The position numbers were made by a program, and so were the translations under genes. The notes beneath the pieces are model-generated. The model had not been told where the DNA came from. It ran no database searches and saw nothing but the letters and a program-made list of their open reading frames with translations. Of a DNA stretch of 39,515 nt, positions 1 to 8,132 are shown in pieces. The DNA comes from Alphaproteobacteria bacterium UBA7691 (lineage in GTDB: Bacteria; Pseudomonadota; Alphaproteobacteria; Ferrovibrionales; Ferrovibrionaceae), in NCBI GenBank assembly GCA_002482765.1, contig DLGP01000094.1, positions 28,312 through 67,826 of the forward strand, written 5' to 3'. Position 1 is the stretch's first letter, and the number at the start of each line of letters is the position of its first letter.

Positions 1-23
1 TGGCTTCGTCCGGCCGCCCAGTC

Positions 24-1349
24 TTACCAGCCGATGGCCTTGGGCAGCCAGGTGGCGATGGACGGGGTGTAGAAAACGATCACCACGGTGAAGAATTGTA
101 GCCCGATGAATGGGACCACACCCTTGTAGATGTCAAGCGTTGTCACCTCTGGCGGCGCCACACCGCGCAAGTAGAACAACGCCCAGCCGAACGGTGGGGT
201 CAGGAACGAGGTTTGCAGGTTGAGCGCGATCAGCGCGGCAACCCACACCATATCCACGCCCGCTGCCTGCAAAATCGGCAGGAACAGCGGCACCACGATA
301 TAGCTGATCTCGATCCACTCGATGAAAAAGCCAAGGATGAAGATCAGGATCATCATGAACCACAGCACACCTTCGGTGCCGCCGGGTACAATCTTGAAGA
401 AATCATGCACCAGTTGTTCGCCTTGCAGGCCACGGAAGGCCAGGGCAAAAACCTGGGCGCAGATCAGGATGAACATCATCGAGGCGGTGATGCGCCCGGT
501 GGCGTAGACGGTTTCCTTCAGCATGCTCCAGTTCAGCCGGCCGGAAAGCGCCGCCACCAGGATCGAGCCGAGCGCGCCCATCGACGCCGCCTCGGTGGGC
601 GCCGCCACGCCGCCGATGATTGAACCCAGCACCATCAGCACCAGGGCAATCGGCGGCAAGCCAACCTTGAGGGTTTTCTCCAACAACTCCTTGCGGCTCA
701 TGGCGAAGCGCTCATCTGCCGGGATGGGCGGCACCATTTCCGGCTTCACCATGCCGATCACCAGCAAGTAGAGGCAGAAAATCGCAGCCAGCAGCATGCC
801 GGGCAGCAAGGCAGCGGCAAACAGGGTGCCGACGGACTGGCCGAGAATATCCGCCAGCAGGATCAGAATGGTGCTGGGCGGAATGATCTGGCCCAGCGTG
901 CCGGAAGCGCAGATGGTGCCGCAGGCGATGGATTTGTTGTAGCCGCGCTTGAGCAAGGTGGGCAGGGTGAGCAGCCCCAGCGTGACAATGGTGGCGCCGA
1001 CAATGCCGGTGGTGGCGCCCATCAGCACGCCCACCAGCACAATGCCGATGCCCATGCCGCCGCGTACACCGCCCGCAAGATGCCCGATCACTTCCATCAG
1101 GTCGTTGGCGATTTTTGACTTCTCCAGCATCATGCCCATGAAGACAAAAAGCGGGATGGCGATCAGCGTGTAATTGGCGGTGACGCCAAAGATTCGCGCC
1201 GGCAGCAGGTTGAACAGCAGCGAGCCGAAACCGAGCCAGCCAAAGACAAAGCCGCTGATTGCCAGGGTGAGCGCTACCGGCACGCCAACGGCAAGCAGCA
1301 GGAAGAAGGAAACGATACAGGCTATCGCCAGGATTTCATTAAGCGGCAT
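24..1349 (-). CDS. dctM: TRAP transporter large permease (DctM family)
   Basis: Large integral-membrane subunit of a tripartite ATP-independent periplasmic transporter, which imports an organic acid-like solute using an ion gradient. The 441-residue protein is hydrophobic throughout, with a dozen or so apparent membrane segments. It carries DctM-type features: a Gly-rich loop (GHLAGGVRGGMGIGIVLVGV), the GATTGIVGATIVTLG segment, CASGTLGQIIPPST, and the late LQTSFLTPPFGWALFYLRG region. The start at 1349 (MPLNEILAI) is preferred over an upstream ATG because the hydrophobic N-terminus begins there. It overlaps the end of dctQ by 11 bases, which is normal for dctQM. It is the last gene seen in the dctPQM unit, and what follows lies beyond the window edge. 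Family assignment is secure; substrate is not shown by this subunit. Confidence 0.95.
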   Translation of the reverse strand: MPLNEILAIACIVSFFLLLAVGVPVALTLAISGFVFGWLGFGSLLFNLLPARIFGVTANYTLIAIPLFVFMGMMLEKSKIANDLMEVIGHLAGGVRGGMGIGIVLVGVLMGATTGIVGATIVTLGLLTLPTLLKRGYNKSIACGTICASGTLGQIIPPSTILILLADILGQSVGTLFAAALLPGMLLAAIFCLYLLVIGMVKPEMVPPIPADERFAMSRKELLEKTLKVGLPPIALVLMVLGSIIGGVAAPTEAASMGALGSILVAALSGRLNWSMLKETVYATGRITASMMFILICAQVFALAFRGLQGEQLVHDFFKIVPGGTEGVLWFMMILIFILGFFIEWIEISYIVVPLFLPILQAAGVDMVWVAALIALNLQTSFLTPPFGWALFYLRGVAPPEVTTLDIYKGVVPFIGLQFFTVVIVFYTPSIATWLPKAIGW

Positions 1350-1899
1350 GTTCCAACTCGTGTTCCGGCTTCGCAGCCGGTGGTTCGCCGCCGAGCAGGG
1401 CAATCAGCGCCCGCAACGTGGCCGCCAGGCTTTGCAGCAGCAACAGCGTGAAGCCGGCCGGGATCATGGCTTTCAGGATGAAGCGATAGGGCAGCCCGCC
1501 GGGATCGGGCGAGCCTTCGCCGATGCGATAGGATTGCTCGACATAGCCATAGCTCAGCTTGATCACGATGACGCAGAGCGCCACGGCGCAGAGGCAGGAG
1601 ATGAATTCGATAATGCGCTGCCAGCGTGGCGAAAAGCGGCCATAGAGAATATCCACCCGCACATGGCCTTCATGCTTGATCGCATAGGCCATGCAGAGCA
1701 GCGAAACCGGCGCCATCAGATGCCATTCCAGTTCCTGCATTGCCACCGAGCCGGTATGGAAGCCATAGCGCAGCAACACGTTGAAGGCCATCACCAGCAC
1801 CAGCGCAAAGCCGGTCCAGGAAGCGAGGCGGCCGGCAACCTCGACCACATGGTCGAGGCTCCCGGCCCAGCGGTGCAACCGCCCGATGCTGCTGTTCAC
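1339..1899 (-). CDS. dctQ: TRAP transporter small permease (DctQ family)
   Basis: Small membrane subunit that pairs with DctM in the inner membrane. The 186-residue product has about four hydrophobic segments, the first at roughly residues 25-45 (GRLASWTGFALVLVMAFNVL). DctQ-like features are QELEWHLMAP followed by a KHEGHVRVDILY segment. I chose the GTG start at 1899 because it forms a GTGA overlap with the TGA stop of dctP (1896-1898), a translational-coupling arrangement. An in-frame ATG at 1956 would need a long overlap into dctP and adds a non-membrane tail not expected in the family. The C-terminus is charged (PEHELEHAA). Identity rests on size, membrane pattern and position between dctP and dctM. 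Confidence 0.92.
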   Translation of the reverse strand: MNSSIGRLHRWAGSLDHVVEVAGRLASWTGFALVLVMAFNVLLRYGFHTGSVAMQELEWHLMAPVSLLCMAYAIKHEGHVRVDILYGRFSPRWQRIIEFISCLCAVALCVIVIKLSYGYVEQSYRIGEGSPDPGGLPYRFILKAMIPAGFTLLLLQSLAATLRALIALLGGEPPAAKPEHELEHAA

Positions 1900-3014
1900 G
1901 CGCCCATCGCACCGCGAATCTGGCTCTGATAGACCGATTCCGAAATGCCGGCCCATTTGTCATGCTTGGCCTTGAAGGCCATGAAGCTGTCATGCACCTT
2001 CTTAACCGCCGCATCCTTGGCCGCGCCCTCGCTCAACACCTGCACGGTGACATCACGCAGCTTGGCCACAATGGCCGGTGGCAACGGCTGAGCGATCACG
2101 CCTTGATTGGTTATCAGATCATCCAATGCTTCGGCATTGGTCGCTTCGCACCAGGTATGGCTGATGGTGTTGCAGGCGGCAGCGGCGGCCTTGACGATCT
2201 CCTTCAGATCATCGGGCAGCGAGGCCCAGGCCTTGGCATTGACGATCAGCTCGGTGACGTTGCTCGGCTCATGCCAGCCGGTGGTGTAGTAGTATTTCGC
2301 CGCCTTCTGCAAACCAAGGCGACGATCCTGATAGGGGCCGACAAATTCCGCCGCATCGATCACGCCGCGCTCCAGCGCCGGGAAAATTTCACCGCCGGGC
2401 AGCAGCTTCACATCCACGCCGAGTGCCGCATAAACCTTGCCGGCCAGGCCGGGGATACGCATCTTGAGGCCCTTGTAATCTTCCACGCTGTTGATCGGCT
2501 TGCGATACCAGCCGGTCATCTGCACGCCGGTATTGCCCATCGCCATCGGCACCAGGTCAAACGGCTTGTAGAGGTCTTCCCACAGCTTCTGGCCGCCACC
2601 ATGATAAAGCCACGCGGTCATGCCCTGAAAATTCAGGCCAAACGGCACCGTGGTGAAATACTGTGCGGCAGCCGACTTGCCGGCCCAGAAATAGCTGTTG
2701 GCGGCATTCATCTCCACCACGCCTTTTGACACCGCGTCAAAACCTTCCAGCGCCGGAATCAATTCACCGGCGGCAAAATGCTGGATGGTGAGCCGGCCGG
2801 CCGACAGCTTCTTCACCATGTCGCAGAAATCAGTCGGGCTGCCGGGGCCGGCCACATAGAAGGGCGAGCCCGGACCATAGGCATTGGTCATCTTCCACTG
2901 GAAGGTCTTGGCCTGGGCGGTGACGATATTCGGCCTGGCGAATGCGCCGACGGCGGCGCCGGCAAGGCCGGCTTTCACGAGCGAGCGTCGGTTGATCGGC
3001 GTCTTGCGAGTCAT
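1896..3014 (-). CDS. dctP: TRAP transporter substrate-binding protein, TakP-like (DctP family)
   Basis: Periplasmic binding protein of the TRAP system, 372 residues. The N-terminus (NRRSLVKAGLAGAAVGAFA, then ending in TAQA) carries a twin-arginine-like signal peptide, so export by Tat is likely. The mature part has DctP-family blocks: GLKMRIPGLAGKVYAALGV with the conserved ligand-carboxylate Arg, LLPGGEIFPALERGVIDAAE, and YYYTTGWHEPSN. The last block resembles TakP-type proteins, which bind 2-oxo acids, so a keto-acid or related carboxylate ligand is a reasonable inference but is not proven. The start at 3014 has an AGAGGCAG ribosome site just upstream; a longer reading to 3113 runs through the promoter region. 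It is first gene of dctPQM, with operator-like repeats upstream at 3097-3137. Confidence 0.93.
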   Translation of the reverse strand: MTRKTPINRRSLVKAGLAGAAVGAFARPNIVTAQAKTFQWKMTNAYGPGSPFYVAGPGSPTDFCDMVKKLSAGRLTIQHFAAGELIPALEGFDAVSKGVVEMNAANSYFWAGKSAAAQYFTTVPFGLNFQGMTAWLYHGGGQKLWEDLYKPFDLVPMAMGNTGVQMTGWYRKPINSVEDYKGLKMRIPGLAGKVYAALGVDVKLLPGGEIFPALERGVIDAAEFVGPYQDRRLGLQKAAKYYYTTGWHEPSNVTELIVNAKAWASLPDDLKEIVKAAAAACNTISHTWCEATNAEALDDLITNQGVIAQPLPPAIVAKLRDVTVQVLSEGAAKDAAVKKVHDSFMAFKAKHDKWAGISESVYQSQIRGAMGA

Positions 3015-3096
3015 CTGGCTGCCTCTTTTGCGATTTGTCTGCCTGGGAAGTCTGAAAGCTTTCCGACCGCACCCGACAGCCTGGCCCAAGGCCATT

Positions 3097-3137
3097 TTGC
3101 ATACAGTGTGCAATCAGTCCCTAAACTGTGTGCAATC
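3097..3137. promoter_or_regulatory. Operator-like inverted and direct repeats upstream of dctP
   Basis: TTGCATACAGTGTGCAA (3097-3113) is a near-perfect palindrome, and a second ACTGTGTGCAATC half-site follows at 3125-3137. Both sit roughly 85-125 bases upstream of the dctP start. They resemble the GCATACTGTATGC palindrome in front of the GntR gene at 24020 and the GTTGCATACAAC site in front of atzF. Binding by an FCD-type GntR protein of this window is an inference from that resemblance. No clear sigma-70 promoter could be placed. Confidence 0.5.
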
Positions 3138-3185
3138 GGCGTGCCAAAACGCATTCACTTCAGTATTGGCGCTGTAAACAGCAAA

Positions 3186-3215
3186 ACGCGCCGGGATGGC
3201 TATCATCCGACGCGT
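3186..3215 (-). terminator. Probable intrinsic terminator of the dpp-atz operon
   Basis: An inverted repeat pairs ACGCGcCGGgATG with CATCCGaCGCGT around a five-base loop (one mismatch, one bulge). Read on the minus strand, the stem is followed directly by TTTT (AAAA at 3183-3186 on the plus strand), as in a Rho-independent terminator. It lies about 60 bases past the stop of the atzH/hpxZ gene and upstream of dctP, so it would separate the dpp-atz transcript from dctPQM. The T-run is short, so termination may be partial. Confidence 0.6.
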
Positions 3216-3274
3216 TTCTGCCCGCATTCGCGGCAATCGCCTGCCCAACAGGGCGGCAAAAAATAACAAGATGA

Positions 3275-3667
3275 TTATGGTTTGGCGGCTTCCAGCAGGC
3301 TGACATGCGCCGCCACGATGCGCCAGCCATCCGCTGTGCGCATCCAGGTATGGCTCTGGCGGCCGCTGCGCGGGCTGTTTTCGCGCTGGAATTCGGTATT
3401 GGCGGTGCCGAAATCACGGCCATAGGTGGTGATCACCGTGTTGTAGATGCTGCGCGCCAGCCCTGCCGAGGGCCGCGCCGAGCGAAACGCGGCGATGGCA
3501 TCATAGCCATTCAGATTCTCGGTGACGCCATAGCGCAGGGTATGCGGGCTGTGCCAGAACAGCTCGTCCAGCACCGCCACATCGTTGCTCACCAGCGCGG
3601 CTTCGTAGCGCATGAAAGCGGCGGTCACTTCGGCCACGATTTCGGGGATGTTGATTTCCAGGCTCAT
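3275..3667 (-). CDS. hpxZ: AtzH/HpxZ-like protein (DUF3225, NTF2-like fold)
   Basis: A 130-residue protein of the DUF3225 family, known as HpxZ in oxalurate gene clusters and AtzH in the cyanuric acid cluster, where it accompanies the AtzE/AtzG amidase. It shows the family pattern: an N-terminal INIPEIVAEVTAAFMRYEAA helix, then NDVAVLDELFW, LRYGVTENLNGYDAIAAFR, and a C-terminal beta segment with SHTWMRTADGWRIVAAHVSL. Related clusters suggest an accessory enzyme for a ureido or carbamoyl compound. Its ATG overlaps the TGA of the amidase gene (ATGA at 3664-3667), which supports this start and coupled translation. A longer reading to 3742 would run into the amidase. It is the last gene before the terminator-like hairpin at 3186-3215. 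Confidence 0.88.
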   Translation of the reverse strand: MSLEINIPEIVAEVTAAFMRYEAALVSNDVAVLDELFWHSPHTLRYGVTENLNGYDAIAAFRSARPSAGLARSIYNTVITTYGRDFGTANTEFQRENSPRSGRQSHTWMRTADGWRIVAAHVSLLEAAKP

Positions 3668-5055
3668 GCTGCCACCTTCGCACTGACGATGCCGATCTTC
3701 TCCAACTGCCGCGCTACCCGCAAGGCCAGTTCCTCGCGCCACGGCGCGGCGATCACCTGCACACCGATCGGCAATGGCGCCGCCTCGGCATAAGGCACCG
3801 CCACCACCGGCAGGCCGGCAAACGAGATCGGCTGGGTGAACAGGCCGAGATTGGCCCGCACCGGCAATTCAACACCATCCAGCACCATCGTCTTCTGCCC
3901 GAGCCGGGGCGCCGAACAGGGCGTGGCCGGCGCCAGCAGGATATCCACCTCCTGGAACAGTTCCAGCAGCCGGGCGTGATACCAGCGCCGGAAACGCTGC
4001 GCCTGCACATACCAATCACCGGGCAACAGGCTGCCGGCAATGAAACGGTCGCGCGTATCGGGGTCAAAATCCTGCGGCCGCTGGCGCAGGCGCTGGCGGT
4101 GCAGATTGGCGCCTTCGGTGGCGGTGATGACATAGGCCGCCGAACGGCCACGGCCGGCTTCCGGCACTTCCACCACACGGCTGGTGCCAAGCGCCTTGGC
4201 GATGGCGGCCACGGCGGCATGGGCATAAGCTTCGCCGCCCTTGGCGAAATAACCACCGGCAATGGCAATGCGCAGGCCGTCAATGCCGCCTTCAAGCTTT
4301 GGCACCACTGGTTCCAACGGGCGCTGGGCACAGGCCGGATCGCCGGCATCCGGCCCCTGCATGGCATCGTAGCTCAACACCAGATCGGTAACCGAGCGCG
4401 CCATCGGGCCGAGATGGTCCAGGCTGGCGACAAACGGAAAACTGCCATGGCGAGACAGGCGGCCAAAAGTTGGCTTCAGACCGAACAGGCCGCAGAGCGA
4501 CGACGGCACCCGGATCGAGCCATTGGTATCCGAGCCGAGGCTGAGCGGCACCATGCCGGCCGCCACCGCCGTGCCGGAACCGCCCGACGACCCGCCCGAC
4601 ATGCGTTCCGGATCGTGCGGGTTGCGCGAGGCGCCGTAATGGCAATTCTCGCCGGTGAAGTCGTAGGCATATTCGCCCATATTCAAGCCGCCAAGCAGCA
4701 CAGCGCCGGCCGCTTCCAGGCGCTGGATCAGCGTGGCATCGGCGGCACTCGGCGCCAGATCGCGGTTGATTTTTGAGCCGGCCAGGGTTGGCAGGCCGGC
4801 GATATCGAACAGATTCTTGACCGCAAACGGCACGCCGGCCAAGGGCCCGATCTTGTCGCCGCGCGCCACGGCGGCATCGATGGCTGCGGCGCGGCTGCGG
4901 GCACGTTCAGCGGTGATGCTGGTGAAGGCATTGAGATTGGGGTTGCAGGCCACAATGCGGCCCAGCGCCATCTCGGTAACTTCGGCGGCCTTGAGCTTGC
5001 CATCGGTGACGGCAACGGCGATCTCGGCGGCTGTGCTGGTGAAATCGATTGTCAT
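3664..5055 (-). CDS. atzE: AtzE-family amidase (amidase signature enzyme)
   Basis: Cytoplasmic amidohydrolase of 463 residues. The amidase-signature triad is intact: Lys80 in GVPFAVKNLFDIAG, cis-Ser156 in MSGGSSGGS, and nucleophile Ser180 in SDTNGSIRVPSS, with the spacing seen in FAAH and AtzF. With AtzG immediately upstream and AtzH/HpxZ immediately downstream it matches the AtzE group. In Pseudomonas sp. ADP that enzyme is 1-carboxybiuret hydrolase in cyanuric acid breakdown; the Klebsiella HpxY relative sits in the oxalurate pathway. The exact substrate here is therefore a carbamoyl or ureido amide, not settled. The start at 5055 (MTIDFTST) lies 10 bases after the atzG stop; a longer reading to 5133 would run into atzG. 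Confidence 0.93.
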   Translation of the reverse strand: MTIDFTSTAAEIAVAVTDGKLKAAEVTEMALGRIVACNPNLNAFTSITAERARSRAAAIDAAVARGDKIGPLAGVPFAVKNLFDIAGLPTLAGSKINRDLAPSAADATLIQRLEAAGAVLLGGLNMGEYAYDFTGENCHYGASRNPHDPERMSGGSSGGSGTAVAAGMVPLSLGSDTNGSIRVPSSLCGLFGLKPTFGRLSRHGSFPFVASLDHLGPMARSVTDLVLSYDAMQGPDAGDPACAQRPLEPVVPKLEGGIDGLRIAIAGGYFAKGGEAYAHAAVAAIAKALGTSRVVEVPEAGRGRSAAYVITATEGANLHRQRLRQRPQDFDPDTRDRFIAGSLLPGDWYVQAQRFRRWYHARLLELFQEVDILLAPATPCSAPRLGQKTMVLDGVELPVRANLGLFTQPISFAGLPVVAVPYAEAAPLPIGVQVIAAPWREELALRVARQLEKIGIVSAKVAA

Positions 5056-5065
5056 GCTCGGCGGC

Positions 5066-5248
5066 TCAGGGTGTGAAGGTGGATGCCGGTTCAACATCAT
5101 CGGGCAGCGGGAAATCCAGGAAGACCCGCGCAATCGCTGCCGAGCGTTGCAGGTTGTCGATCACGCCCGGCAGATAAGCCGGATCAAGCTTCAGCCCGGC
5201 CAAAGCCGTAGCCTGGGCGATATAGGTTTCGGCATCAAATTCAGACAT
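5066..5248 (-). CDS. atzG: AtzG-like small subunit (DUF4089)
   Basis: A 60-residue protein beginning MSEFDAETYIAQATALAGL and ending in DDVEPASTFTP. This matches the DUF4089/AtzG (HpxX) family in its DPAYLPGVIDNLQRSAAIA helix and in the ...FPLPDDVEPA tail. AtzG is a GatC-like partner that forms a stable complex with AtzE and is required for its activity in the cyanuric acid pathway, so the same is expected here. The ATG starts one base away from the dppF stop and the gene ends 10 bases before atzE, consistent with strict co-expression. Such small genes are easily missed. The upstream extension to 5548 is not used because it would lie inside dppF. Confidence 0.9.
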   Translation of the reverse strand: MSEFDAETYIAQATALAGLKLDPAYLPGVIDNLQRSAAIARVFLDFPLPDDVEPASTFTP

Positions 5249-5249
5249 G

Positions 5250-6290
5250 TCAGGCCACCTCACGCAACAGATCAGGATCGGGCTGGGCCAGATGGCAAGC
5301 CGCCTGGTGCTGCGGCGCCATCGGGCGTAATTGTGGCATTGTCGTCTCGCAGGCCGCCTCACCCTTCGGGCAGCGGCCATAAAAGCGGCAGACATTGGGC
5401 GACGGATCAACCGGGCTGCGTGGTTCGCCGCCGAGCCGCACCCGGGTTGATTCGACGCCCGGTTCAAAATGCGGAATCGCCGAGAGCAGAGCCTGGGTAT
5501 AGGGATGCCGGGGCTGGCGGAACACGGCCTCGGCCGGGCCGATCTCAACGATCTTGCCGAGATACATCACCATCACCCGGTCGCAGAGCAGCCGCACCAC
5601 GTTGAGATCATGGCTGACAAACAGATAGCTCATGCCGAGCCGCTGCTTGAGGCTTTCCAGCAATTGCAGGATCACCACCTGCACCGACACATCAAGCGCC
5701 GCCGTTGGCTCATCCAGGATCAGTAATTCCGGGTCAACCGCAATGGCGCGGGCAATGCCGACGCGCGCCTTCTGGCCGCCGGAAAGCTGATGCGGGAAGC
5801 GGCTCAGCAAAGCCTGTGGCAAGCCGCAGAGATCGGCCAGTTCCTCCACCCGCGCCTTGAGCTTGGCTTTCGGCAGCGGCTTCAGGCGGTGGATCGGATC
5901 GGCGATGGCGTCAAACGCCGTGTAGCGCGGATTGAGGCTATCCGTGGCATCCTGAAACACCATCTGGATACGTGGGCGATACGGGCTGGAACCAAAGCCC
6001 TTGGCCGGCATATGGCCAATTTCCTCACCATTGAGCCGGATTCTGCCATCGCTGGGATCAAGCAGCCGGGTGATCAGGCGCACCAGGGTGGATTTGCCGC
6101 AGCCGCTTTCGCCCACCAGACCCATGGTTTCACCACGCATGATCTGGAAATTCACGTTATCCACCGCATGCAGATGCGGCACCGGCTTGGCGGCGCCGCG
6201 TGCGCGGGCAAACAAGCTGGGCTTGTGGCCAAGCGGAAACAATTTGTAGAGCGCGGCAATATCGAGCAGAGGGGCGGTGCTGTTGGTCAT
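5250..6290 (-). CDS. dppF: Dipeptide/oligopeptide-type ABC transporter ATPase (DppF/OppF)
   Basis: ATP-binding subunit of 346 residues, second of the two ATPases of a DppABCDF-type importer. Walker A is GESGCGKST (about 60-68), the ABC signature LSGGQ (169-173) is followed by Walker B LLILDEP (189-195), and SHDL gives the H-loop. The C-terminus has the oligopeptide-transporter extension with CRFYGRCP. Residues 20-40 form the DppF-like insertion before the His-rich HLHAVDNV segment. The ATG at 6290 overlaps the dppD stop by four bases (ATGA), which supports the start over a longer reading to 6356. The importer shares its transcript with atzG-atzE-hpxZ, so it likely brings in the substrate of those enzymes or a precursor. 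Confidence 0.95.
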   Translation of the reverse strand: MTNSTAPLLDIAALYKLFPLGHKPSLFARARGAAKPVPHLHAVDNVNFQIMRGETMGLVGESGCGKSTLVRLITRLLDPSDGRIRLNGEEIGHMPAKGFGSSPYRPRIQMVFQDATDSLNPRYTAFDAIADPIHRLKPLPKAKLKARVEELADLCGLPQALLSRFPHQLSGGQKARVGIARAIAVDPELLILDEPTAALDVSVQVVILQLLESLKQRLGMSYLFVSHDLNVVRLLCDRVMVMYLGKIVEIGPAEAVFRQPRHPYTQALLSAIPHFEPGVESTRVRLGGEPRSPVDPSPNVCRFYGRCPKGEAACETTMPQLRPMAPQHQAACHLAQPDPDLLREVA

Positions 6291-7255
6291 AGCGGATTCC
6301 AGCAGGCGACCAGCCCGCCCTCCTCGCGTTGCAATTTGGGCAATGGCCGGCTGCATGTGGGCAGCAGGCGTTCGCAGCGTAACGAATAGCGGCAGGGCGG
6401 AATTTCCGCCGCGCGCAGATCGGGCAGCGAACCCGGGATCGAGGCCAGCCCGGCCAGGCTGGCGGTTGGCTTCGGCGTGGCAGCAATCAGCTTGGCGGTG
6501 TAGGGATGGCGCGGGTTGCGGAATAGCTCGGCGGTGGGCGCACTTTCCACCACATGGCCGGCATGCATCACCACGATACGATCACAATATTCCGCCGCCA
6601 TGCCCAGATCATGGGTGATCAACACCGTGGCCATGCCCTGGGCGCGGCCCAGCTCGGTCACCAAATCCATGATCACCGCCTGGGTGGTGACATCCAGGCC
6701 AGTGGTCGGCTCGTCAGCGATCAGCAGCTTGGGGGCGCAGGCCAGCGCGATGGCGATCATGATACGCTGGCACATGCCGCCGGAAAGCTCAAACGGATAG
6801 GCTTTGGCGCGGCGCTCCGGATCGGGGATACGCACCTTCTGCAACATCTCGATGGCGCGTTTCGGCGCCTCGGCACGGGTGATGCCACCATGCTCGATCA
6901 GTACATCGGCAATCTGCTGGCCGACGCGGCGGATTGGATTGAGCGCCACACGCGGATTCTGAAAGATCATTGACATTTCACGGCCGCGCAATTCGCGCAG
7001 CACATGTTCGGGCGCATCCAGCAGTTCGATGCCGCCAAACACCGCCTGGCCGGATGTGACCTTGCCGGCGGCATCCAGAATACCCATCACGGTATAGGCC
7101 GTGACCGACTTGCCGGAGCCGCTCTCACCAACAATCGCCACCACCTCGCCCTTGTGGATATCAAAATCCACCCGGTCGAGCGCCTTGACGATACCCGAGC
7201 GGGTGCGGAATTCGACGCTGAGATCGGAGACCGCAAGAAGTGGGACACTGCTCAT
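6287..7255 (-). CDS. dppD: Dipeptide/oligopeptide-type ABC transporter ATPase (DppD/OppD)
   Basis: First ATPase of the importer, 322 residues. Walker A is GESGSGKSVT (about 43-52), Q-loop MIFQNPRVALNP, signature LSGGMCQRIMIA, Walker B LLIADEPTTGLD, and H-loop ITHDLGM. The C-terminal part has the oligopeptide-type Cys-containing extension (CRYSLRCERLLPTC). The start at 7255 sits inside a duplicated start region (7251-7299), and its ATG overlaps the stop of a 12-codon reading frame left by that duplication. Expected to pair with DppF on the cytoplasmic face of the DppB/DppC channel. Confidence 0.95.
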   Translation of the reverse strand: MSSVPLLAVSDLSVEFRTRSGIVKALDRVDFDIHKGEVVAIVGESGSGKSVTAYTVMGILDAAGKVTSGQAVFGGIELLDAPEHVLRELRGREMSMIFQNPRVALNPIRRVGQQIADVLIEHGGITRAEAPKRAIEMLQKVRIPDPERRAKAYPFELSGGMCQRIMIAIALACAPKLLIADEPTTGLDVTTQAVIMDLVTELGRAQGMATVLITHDLGMAAEYCDRIVVMHAGHVVESAPTAELFRNPRHPYTAKLIAATPKPTASLAGLASIPGSLPDLRAAEIPPCRYSLRCERLLPTCSRPLPKLQREEGGLVACWNPL

Positions 7256-7299
7256 GTGCGCCTCGTTTTATCTCGGGTCGGCGCACTCATGTGCGCCTC
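7251..7299 (-). repeat. 35-base step duplication of a start/stop coupling site, with a 12-codon mini-frame
   Basis: The 14-base word CTCATGTGCGCCTC occurs at 7251-7264 and again at 7286-7299. On the minus strand each copy reads GAGGCGCACATGAG, that is, a ribosome-site-like GAGG plus an ATGA. At the upstream copy the dppC stop (7287-7289) overlaps an ATG at 7290. That ATG opens a frame encoding MSAPTRDKTRRT, and its TGA (7252-7254) overlaps the dppD ATG (7253-7255). So a single coupling site seems to have been duplicated, leaving a tiny in-between frame. Whether the 12-residue peptide is made is unknown. Confidence 0.7.
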
Positions 7300-8132
7300 C
7301 GGGGGTCCACCATGTCGCGCAGGCCATCACCCAGCAGGTTGAAGCAGAACACGGCCAGCATCAGCGCCAGGCCGGGGAACATCGCCACCCACCATTCGCC
7401 GGAGATGATGTATTGCGCGCCATCGGCCACCAGGATGCCCCATTCCGGCGTGGGCGGTGCAATCCCTAGGCCGATGAAGCTGAGGCCGGCGGCATTCAGA
7501 ATGGCATAGCCCATGGTGAGTGAGCATTGCACCATCAGGATCGGCAGGATGTTGGGCAGGATATGCATGAACAATATCCGCCCTTCCGAATTGCCGGAAA
7601 GCCGAGCCGCCTCGATGAAGCCGGCATTACGCCGCACATTGGCCTCGGCGCGGGCCACGCGGGCATAAAGCGGCATGTTGATGATCGCGGTGGCGATGAC
7701 GATATTGCTCACCGTGTTGCCCAAAGCCGCCACGATGCCCATCGCCAGCACAAAGAGCGGAAATGCCATAATGGTATCGGAGACGCGGCCAACGATGCGG
7801 TCCGTCCAGCCGCCGAAATAACCCGCCGCGATGCCGGCCACGGCGCCAAGGCCAAAGGTGAGGATCACGGCGGCGAAGGCGATGGTCAGATCAAGCCGGG
7901 TGGCCACCAGCACCCGGCTGAAAATATCCCGCCCCAGGGCATCGGTGCCAAACCAATGCTGCGCCGAAGGTGGTTTGAGCGCGCGGCCAGAATCGGTGAA
8001 TAGCGGATCATATGGCGCCAGCCAGGGGCCGAAGATGCCGGCAAACAGCAGCAGCGCAAACAGGCTGAAGGCGAATAGTGTGACCGGGTTTTCGGTCAGC
8101 ACATAGCGGATATGTTTGAGCGTGGCATTCAT
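7287..8132 (-). CDS. dppC: Dipeptide-type ABC transporter permease (DppC)
   Basis: Second channel subunit of the importer, 281 residues. An N-terminal hydrophobic segment (NPVTLFAFSLFALLLFAGIF) is followed by a periplasmic stretch with DPL...HWFGTDALGRDIFSR, typical of DppC/OppC. The cytoplasmic EAA-like loop reads GFIEAARLSGNSEGRILFMH followed by ILPNILP. About six membrane segments are visible. Its ATG overlaps the dppB stop by four bases. The C-terminus ends MVDPRRRT, and its stop codon is part of the duplicated coupling site before dppD. Assignment is firm at family level; solute is not readable from the permease. Confidence 0.95.
   Translation of the reverse strand: MNATLKHIRYVLTENPVTLFAFSLFALLLFAGIFGPWLAPYDPLFTDSGRALKPPSAQHWFGTDALGRDIFSRVLVATRLDLTIAFAAVILTFGLGAVAGIAAGYFGGWTDRIVGRVSDTIMAFPLFVLAMGIVAALGNTVSNIVIATAIINMPLYARVARAEANVRRNAGFIEAARLSGNSEGRILFMHILPNILPILMVQCSLTMGYAILNAAGLSFIGLGIAPPTPEWGILVADGAQYIISGEWWVAMFPGLALMLAVFCFNLLGDGLRDMVDPRRRT

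Noticed and set aside
3081..3102. A sigma-54-like promoter (CTGGCC...TTGCA) before dctP
   Set aside because: The GG and GC elements are 16 bases apart, not the 12 needed, and the orientation does not fit dctP.
3229..3258. GCCTGCCC...GGGCGGC stem next to AAAAAA as a second terminator
   Set aside because: On the minus strand the T-run comes before the stem, and on the plus strand the stem is followed by A, so neither orientation gives an intrinsic terminator.
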